DNA from: Candidatus Nanopelagicales bacterium
GTDB lineage: Bacteria > Actinomycetota > Actinomycetes > S36-B12 > UBA5976
Assembly: GCA_030831445.1 (NCBI GenBank)
Contig: JAURLB010000227.1
Location: 1-10,574, forward strand
Direction of reading: 5' to 3'
Length of the DNA stretch: 10,574 nt
This document shows, one piece after another, positions 6,596 to 10,574 of this stretch. The notes beneath the pieces are model-generated. The model made no database searches. It had not been told where the DNA came from and saw only the letters and a list, made by a program, of their open reading frames with translations. Each line of letters opens with the position of its first letter. The first letter of the stretch is position 1. Made by a program: the position numbers and the translations under genes.

Positions 6596-8488
6596 ATGCT
6601 TATTCCCAATTTTCCGCCCGTAACGAAGGCTCACTTCATCAATAGTGGCGGCTTCGCGTCAGTCTTTCGACACCCAGGGGACCATAGTCAGTTTCTGAAG
6701 AAGCTAAACACACCACTTACTGGCGATCTCGCAAAGATGCTTGAAAGACTGGTTGACGTCCAGCAATGGTCGCGACCAAGCGATCGTTCAACTCTTCTAA
6801 CCCGCTTCAGTTGGCCCACCCAAGCATTTGGAACATCTGGCAACATCATCGGTTTTTCAATGCCCAAAGCCCCAGACGACGCCTACTTTACGCTCACCAC
6901 CGCAGGTCGGACATCGCAACAATTGCTTCAGATGAAGTACTTGATGGATAAGAATTACTTTAACCGCAAAGCGGTTACCTCCCTCAAGCCGAATATCAAT
7001 GAACAGGATCGACTTGAAATTGCAATCGACTTATATGACTGCATCCATACAGTCCATCGACACGGACTTGTTTACTCAGACTACTCAGGCAACAACCTAG
7101 TTGTTCGGTTGGGCGATACGCCTTCAGTATTCGTTCTCGATGCAGATTCAATCACAACTCCAGAATTACGTGAAAGATTTCCGATTAAGTCTCCGACTTG
7201 GGATGTCGCAGATGGACTGGACCCAGTGCAGTCCGATAGAGCCCTGTTCGCACTCTGGTGCTGGAGGTTCCTCATCGAGGAATACTCGAGCTATCCGATG
7301 CAAGAAGACATCAAGAAATTTGACAATCTACAAAGCACATCACTTGTATCAGCTCTTATAGAAACTTACCGTTCAGGTGATGAAGACTCATTTCGCTTTC
7401 TTTCATACGAACTAAGAAATATTCGGGATGAAGATAGAGATTCACGAGCAATCGCGCGAGCGTTCAATTCTGGATTTGCTCGCTTTGTAATTCGTGAAGC
7501 AGCAGAAACCAGGAGTGACTCCGATCGAGTCACGGTCGCTCTGGCAGAGCGTCACCTCGCCAACGAGCATCAAATTGAATCTTCAAATCCTTTACGACAA
7601 CGAATACTCCTAAGTCGTCAAGCACATGCCGCATCTAATTTCAAGCTTGATTTACCTCCAGCAATTTCCTCGTATTCCGCACCCCGGACAATGAACGAAC
7701 TTGGACAGCTAATTACTGAGGCCCGGGAGACAGAAGTCGCCACACATTTCGCAAACGGATCACTCTCGAATTTTGAAAATCATCCACTTTTGCAGCGAGC
7801 AATTAAACATGCCCTCGTTGAAGCAGGTCTCGCTTCAATTTCCGCTCGTGTTTCGACCGAGTCGGCCGACGTTCAGTGGAAGTGGCCGATTTCTCCCTAT
7901 GTAAACTACGCACAGATCAACATCACATCTCCTCGAAAATCCATCTCTCATGAGATCGAAAGAAGATCTGGCAGGCCAACAGAAAATCGAATGTTAAACC
8001 TTTCTGGAGGCGGAAACGTAGATTTCCAAATTGTCGTAGGTGTTCGATCGCCATCTGGCAAAGTGGTTCTGGCACCCGCTTCATTGAAGCACTCAATTTC
8101 AATTCCAGCTGCGCTTGTTGATTCAAAATCTACTTCTAGGCGCAAACAGAACTTTTCGGCCGCTCCTGGAGACGCAAGTTTTTTCGATGTGGAGGAACAA
8201 CAGCGCCTCGAAGCATTGGCGAAAGCAAAGCGTCAGCAAACTAGAAATCGTCGGGTAATTGTTGGGATTGCAGCCGCAATTCTTGCGCCAATAAGTACTT
8301 ATGCTTTTCTGTACTTCTCAAAACCGAAACCAGACAACTCATGTAGGAATATTTCAATCGAAAAAATCGTCCGATGCCAGTACGGAATGAGCGACGAGTT
8401 CTCCAGCGCAAAGTATTTTTACTTTCCTCATTCAGGAAACTTCAAAATGACAAGAGCAAGTTCTTCGATGAAAATGACGGGAGGGTGA
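6596..8488 (+). CDS. Membrane-anchored atypical Ser/Thr kinase, paralogue of the soluble kinase
   Basis: The protein has 630 residues. The kinase domain (about 12-290) has a short Gly loop (NSGGFASVF, 16-24); Lys35/Lys36 in FLKKL; LERLVDVQQW (49-58); a WP pair (73-74); GFSMP (86-90); the catalytic loop LVYSDYSGNN (158-167), with Asp162 and Asn167 but YSD in place of HRD; and VLDADSI (180-186), where DAD replaces DFG. Catalytic residues are retained. These motifs line up with those of the kinase at 2112-3113, so the two are related. Residues 290-520 are unassigned; 410-505 look beta-rich. A basic stretch with EEQQRLEALAKAKRQQ (533-548) precedes a membrane helix (about 553-575). A 55-residue tail with Cys583 and Cys594 should lie outside. 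It probably carries signals between envelope and cytosol. It is the first gene of the rightward array. Confidence 0.84.
   Translation: MLIPNFPPVTKAHFINSGGFASVFRHPGDHSQFLKKLNTPLTGDLAKMLERLVDVQQWSRPSDRSTLLTRFSWPTQAFGTSGNIIGFSMPKAPDDAYFTLTTAGRTSQQLLQMKYLMDKNYFNRKAVTSLKPNINEQDRLEIAIDLYDCIHTVHRHGLVYSDYSGNNLVVRLGDTPSVFVLDADSITTPELRERFPIKSPTWDVADGLDPVQSDRALFALWCWRFLIEEYSSYPMQEDIKKFDNLQSTSLVSALIETYRSGDEDSFRFLSYELRNIRDEDRDSRAIARAFNSGFARFVIREAAETRSDSDRVTVALAERHLANEHQIESSNPLRQRILLSRQAHAASNFKLDLPPAISSYSAPRTMNELGQLITEARETEVATHFANGSLSNFENHPLLQRAIKHALVEAGLASISARVSTESADVQWKWPISPYVNYAQINITSPRKSISHEIERRSGRPTENRMLNLSGGGNVDFQIVVGVRSPSGKVVLAPASLKHSISIPAALVDSKSTSRRKQNFSAAPGDASFFDVEEQQRLEALAKAKRQQTRNRRVIVGIAAAILAPISTYAFLYFSKPKPDNSCRNISIEKIVRCQYGMSDEFSSAKYFYFPHSGNFKMTRASSSMKMTGG
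8480..8484 (+). promoter_or_regulatory. Ribosome-binding site that decides the start of the next gene
   Basis: GGAGG lies nine bases before the ATG at 8494 and inside the last codons of the kinase gene. It favours 8494 over the in-frame ATG at 8374, which lies deep inside the kinase gene. Confidence 0.75.
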
Positions 8489-8493
8489 CTTCA

Positions 8494-9843
8494 ATGTTGA
8501 AGTGCAACAATGGCCACGAGCAACCAGAGAACTCTAGATTTTGTGGAATCTGCGGTTCAGCAATCACACTTGAGGACGAATTCGGCGCGTCCGAAGTCGC
8601 AGAGTGGGCGGAAGTGCCACCAGAACATATCGACCTTGACCTTGTGGATGATTCAACAGAGAACTCAGATACACCTATTCCAACAGATGACATTGCCGAC
8701 ATCGAAAGCGACGACAATGGTGGAGTTGATGACAACACGCTCGAACAGGAAGGCGATTCTGGCGGCGACGAGATGTTGTTAGGTGATGGACTCGAGTCTG
8801 ATGTTTCCGAGTTTGATTACACGCATAGTTCGCAGTCATTTGCTTTTGGCACATCAGTTAGTTCAGACACCATGCAGAGACTTCAGTTATGGGCCTCGGA
8901 ATATGACGAAACTGAGCATCCTTTTATCAAGGGTCTACAAGAAGCAGTAGCAAACCGTGATGACTTGAGCATGTGGGCCTCTCTAGACCCACAGAAGATG
9001 CTTCCACATCCAGACCCAATCGACGGAAGACGTTGGGATACCGCAGCTCGACTATTTGGGTTCCTAAGGAACGTTTTGGTTTTCGTTCCGGTTCTCCTTA
9101 CTTGGCTCAGTATCGGTGAGGCAGTCGGCGCTTTTGGTGAGTACGCAAGAATTTACGAAAAGGAATTCGGCGAGGACACAACCATCCAATTTCTTCAATT
9201 CTGGCAAGATCCAGAAAGGTACTCTCCGGGTTTGCTTGGCCACTTCTGGACAATCGGCAGCGTTGCTTTCTTTGACGCAATTCTGATCCTCACAATTATT
9301 GCATTTACATTTTTGTCAGGTGCATTTGAAGCAAAAGCAGAGTCTGAAAATGCTAAGGCAGCCGAAGTGATCGAATTCAAGCGGCTTGCACTCGGCATAG
9401 ATATCTCAAGGGCCCTCCATGGGAAACGCCAAGCCAACCCGGAATCAATTGGCGAGGCCTTGGCCGTAGCGCTGAGCGACCTAACTCAAGCAGCACGGGA
9501 TGTAAGTGAAAGCGCATCGCGGCTTGAATCCGTTTCAGTAGGCGTTTCCGCGCTCAATCCACATATTGAGGCACTAAATCTAAGCACGAAGTCATTTATG
9601 GAAAACACGGGAGTCCAGATCGCCCAATCAGTCAATGATCTCGTCAAATCTGTCCAGAGCCTAAACACTGCAGTCGGAGGAAACGTGACGTCTCTCTTCT
9701 CTGAGGCGGCACTCTCGATCGAAGAGGCAAGCCAACAACTCGCACGAACGAACGCGTCAGTCGAATATGGCACCAAACAGTTGCGCGACGACCTAGATGC
9801 GATTCACCAACAGTTACAGAATGTCATCAGAGGAGGCCGATAG
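8494..9843 (+). CDS. Zinc-ribbon, two-helix membrane protein with coiled-coil tail (function unknown)
   Basis: This 449-residue protein opens with a zinc ribbon (C4, H8, C17, C20; the GHEQPENSRFCGICG style). A very acidic, disordered stretch follows (about 27-108, mostly Asp/Glu/Ser). After a conserved-looking cytoplasmic segment (about 125-185) come two membrane helices, about 187-207 and 252-275, with a 45-residue outer loop (YEKEFGEDTT, FLQFWQDPERY). The C-terminal 170 residues are predicted helical, with heptad-like Ala/Leu/Ser patterns and no Pro after residue 356, so a long cytoplasmic coiled coil is likely. I recall similar two-helix proteins in actinobacteria, but I know no assigned function. 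With the gene at 10347, it could form a MotA/ZorA-like partner of a MotB/ZorB-like protein; this is inference, because the ion-channel helices of MotA are not recognisable. It starts five bases after the kinase stop. Confidence 0.8.
   Translation: MLKCNNGHEQPENSRFCGICGSAITLEDEFGASEVAEWAEVPPEHIDLDLVDDSTENSDTPIPTDDIADIESDDNGGVDDNTLEQEGDSGGDEMLLGDGLESDVSEFDYTHSSQSFAFGTSVSSDTMQRLQLWASEYDETEHPFIKGLQEAVANRDDLSMWASLDPQKMLPHPDPIDGRRWDTAARLFGFLRNVLVFVPVLLTWLSIGEAVGAFGEYARIYEKEFGEDTTIQFLQFWQDPERYSPGLLGHFWTIGSVAFFDAILILTIIAFTFLSGAFEAKAESENAKAAEVIEFKRLALGIDISRALHGKRQANPESIGEALAVALSDLTQAARDVSESASRLESVSVGVSALNPHIEALNLSTKSFMENTGVQIAQSVNDLVKSVQSLNTAVGGNVTSLFSEAALSIEEASQQLARTNASVEYGTKQLRDDLDAIHQQLQNVIRGGR
9831..9836 (+). 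promoter_or_regulatory. Strong ribosome-binding site of the lipoprotein gene
   Basis: AGGAGG lies six bases before GTG at 9843. It fixes this non-ATG start, which overlaps the preceding TAG stop by one base. Confidence 0.85.
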
Positions 9844-10346
9844 TGAAGAAGAAATTTGAACCAAAAGTCTTGATCGCTTCTCTTGGAATAGTCGTGATTA
9901 TTGCTTCATGCAGTAGCAAGTCCGAGAGTTCGGGTGATAAAGAAGCCGCGATGTCCTGCCTTCGCGACCCCAGTGCGCCACTCGACAGCGGCGAAATCGT
10001 CAACGTTGGGCTGATTGTTGGAACTCGATCAGACCAACTTGCAAATGAAGTCGCATTAGCCGATACCCGAAAACGCGCAATACTTTCTGCAGGAGCGGCC
10101 GCATTGAACACGTACTGGCAGCCCCTTGCAGATGCCTGGGCCCTAAACGAAGCGTTTCTAGTCGCCACTATCAATGGAGGCCCAACTGTTGACGGCACTG
10201 GAAATGCAGTAAGCGGCACCCCAGAATACGAGTCATTCCTGAAAAACGTGAATCTTGACTTTGCGTCGGTTTCAAAAGATACGTACTGCAGAATCGCGTT
10301 TAGCAAACTCGGCCTCAACATCAACTACGACTCAAAGCCAGAATAA
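9843..10346 (+). CDS. Small lipoprotein of unknown function
   Basis: The protein has 167 residues and starts at GTG. It has a basic N-terminus (MKKKFEPK), a hydrophobic stretch (9-21) and the lipobox IASC (20-23), so cleavage before Cys23 and lipid attachment are expected, leaving about 145 residues at the outer face of the membrane. The mature part begins with a Ser-rich tether (SSKSESSGDK). It then has two Cys residues (about 39 and 149) that could form a disulfide, and a mostly helical middle (ANEVALADTRKRAILSAGAA). I recognise no known domain. Its place between the coiled-coil membrane protein and the possible MotB-like gene suggests it is the outer component of a membrane complex, perhaps contacting the outer tail of the kinase or the protease domain. 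Confidence 0.82.
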   Translation: MKKKFEPKVLIASLGIVVIIASCSSKSESSGDKEAAMSCLRDPSAPLDSGEIVNVGLIVGTRSDQLANEVALADTRKRAILSAGAAALNTYWQPLADAWALNEAFLVATINGGPTVDGTGNAVSGTPEYESFLKNVNLDFASVSKDTYCRIAFSKLGLNINYDSKPE

Positions 10347-10574
10347 ATGATGTTAGAGAGACGACCGAAACGTTTTCGTCGTACAGATGAAGTCACGGGA
10401 CTTGCCGGCTGGCTGTTCACCGATTTGCTCCTAGGTCTGGCCATAGTTTTTCTTGCCACAACTTCGTTACAGGTTCTCGGAAGCAAAGATGGTTCTGGTG
10501 ATCCGTGCACAACCGAGTATGAAAAAACCTATTTTGAAAAGCCGTTGCTTATGGAATATGCGAACGCTCAAGAC
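10347..10574 (+). CDS. N-terminus of a single-helix membrane protein, possibly MotB/ZorB/OmpA-like (partial)
   Basis: The frame opens with ATG ATG directly after the lipoprotein stop and stays open for 76 residues to the edge. A very basic N-terminus (ERRPKRFRR) precedes one membrane helix (about 20-44) that carries Trp22 and Asp26 in GWLFTDLLLGLAIVFLA. A short N-in tail followed by a helix with an Asp near its cytoplasmic end is the layout of MotB, ZorB and related stator proteins, where the Asp carries the proton. The part that would settle it, a C-terminal OmpA-like peptidoglycan-binding domain, is outside the window. The visible outer part starts with a Gly/Ser linker and one Cys (54). 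No strong ribosome-binding site is seen, so translation is probably coupled to the lipoprotein gene. It might instead be an ordinary anchored protein. Confidence 0.7.
   Translation, partial: MMLERRPKRFRRTDEVTGLAGWLFTDLLLGLAIVFLATTSLQVLGSKDGSGDPCTTEYEKTYFEKPLLMEYANAQD

Noticed and set aside
8374..8493. Longer start (ATG 8374) for the zinc-ribbon coiled-coil protein
   Set aside because: It would overlap the kinase gene by 115 bases, while ATG 8494 has a good GGAGG site and puts the zinc ribbon at the N-terminus, as in the other two ribbon proteins.
9827..10324. Leftward 165-residue open frame
   Set aside because: It lies antisense to the lipoprotein gene, which has a strong ribosome-binding site and a lipobox. 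No motif is seen in the antisense product.
1..10574. CRISPR arrays, insertion sequences and long direct repeats
   Set aside because: No repeated unit or transposase-like frame was noticed when reading both strands.

Overview
The window looks like part of a bacterial chromosome, most likely from an actinobacterium. An Acidimicrobiia-like lineage is my guess, with low confidence, based on proteins that join zinc ribbons to membrane segments, FHA/PP2C/kinase signalling genes, GTG starts and good Shine-Dalgarno sites. It holds ten genes in tight arrays and no RNA genes, insertion sequences or CRISPR arrays that I could find.

Left edge (1-282): the 5' part of a leftward histidine-phosphatase gene, about 63% G+C in the stretch I counted. 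It is followed by an AT-rich gene-free stretch (283-459, about 38% G+C). From 460 onward the genes are near 48-50% G+C. This change suggests that the gene cluster to the right is an acquired island with a boundary in or near 283-459.

Leftward array (6490 down to 460), in transcription order: a polytopic membrane protein with a degenerate FHA domain; a TerY-like von Willebrand A (vWA) protein; a membrane-anchored PP2C phosphatase; a soluble atypical Ser/Thr kinase; a membrane-anchored trypsin-like protease with a zinc ribbon inside and a Ca-binding-type loop outside; and a zinc-ribbon DUF805 membrane protein. The first five genes are separated by 14 bases or fewer, or overlap, so they are probably one operon. 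DUF805 follows after 51 bases.

Rightward array (6596 to the right edge): a second atypical kinase, related to the first but with a long C-terminal region and a transmembrane anchor; a zinc-ribbon/acidic-linker/two-helix/coiled-coil membrane protein; a small lipoprotein; and the start of a protein with one N-terminal membrane helix carrying an Asp, as in MotB/ZorB-type stator proteins. The gene continues past the window.

The two arrays diverge from about 100 bases of shared regulatory DNA (6491-6595). Kinase, PP2C phosphatase and vWA protein are the known TerY-P triad. Here the triad is joined to a second kinase, an FHA membrane protein, an extracytoplasmic protease, a lipoprotein and a possible ion-driven membrane pair. 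My reading is an envelope-spanning phosphorylation relay that senses stress or invasion at the membrane. The domain calls come from motifs visible in the sequence; the function of the whole is inference.
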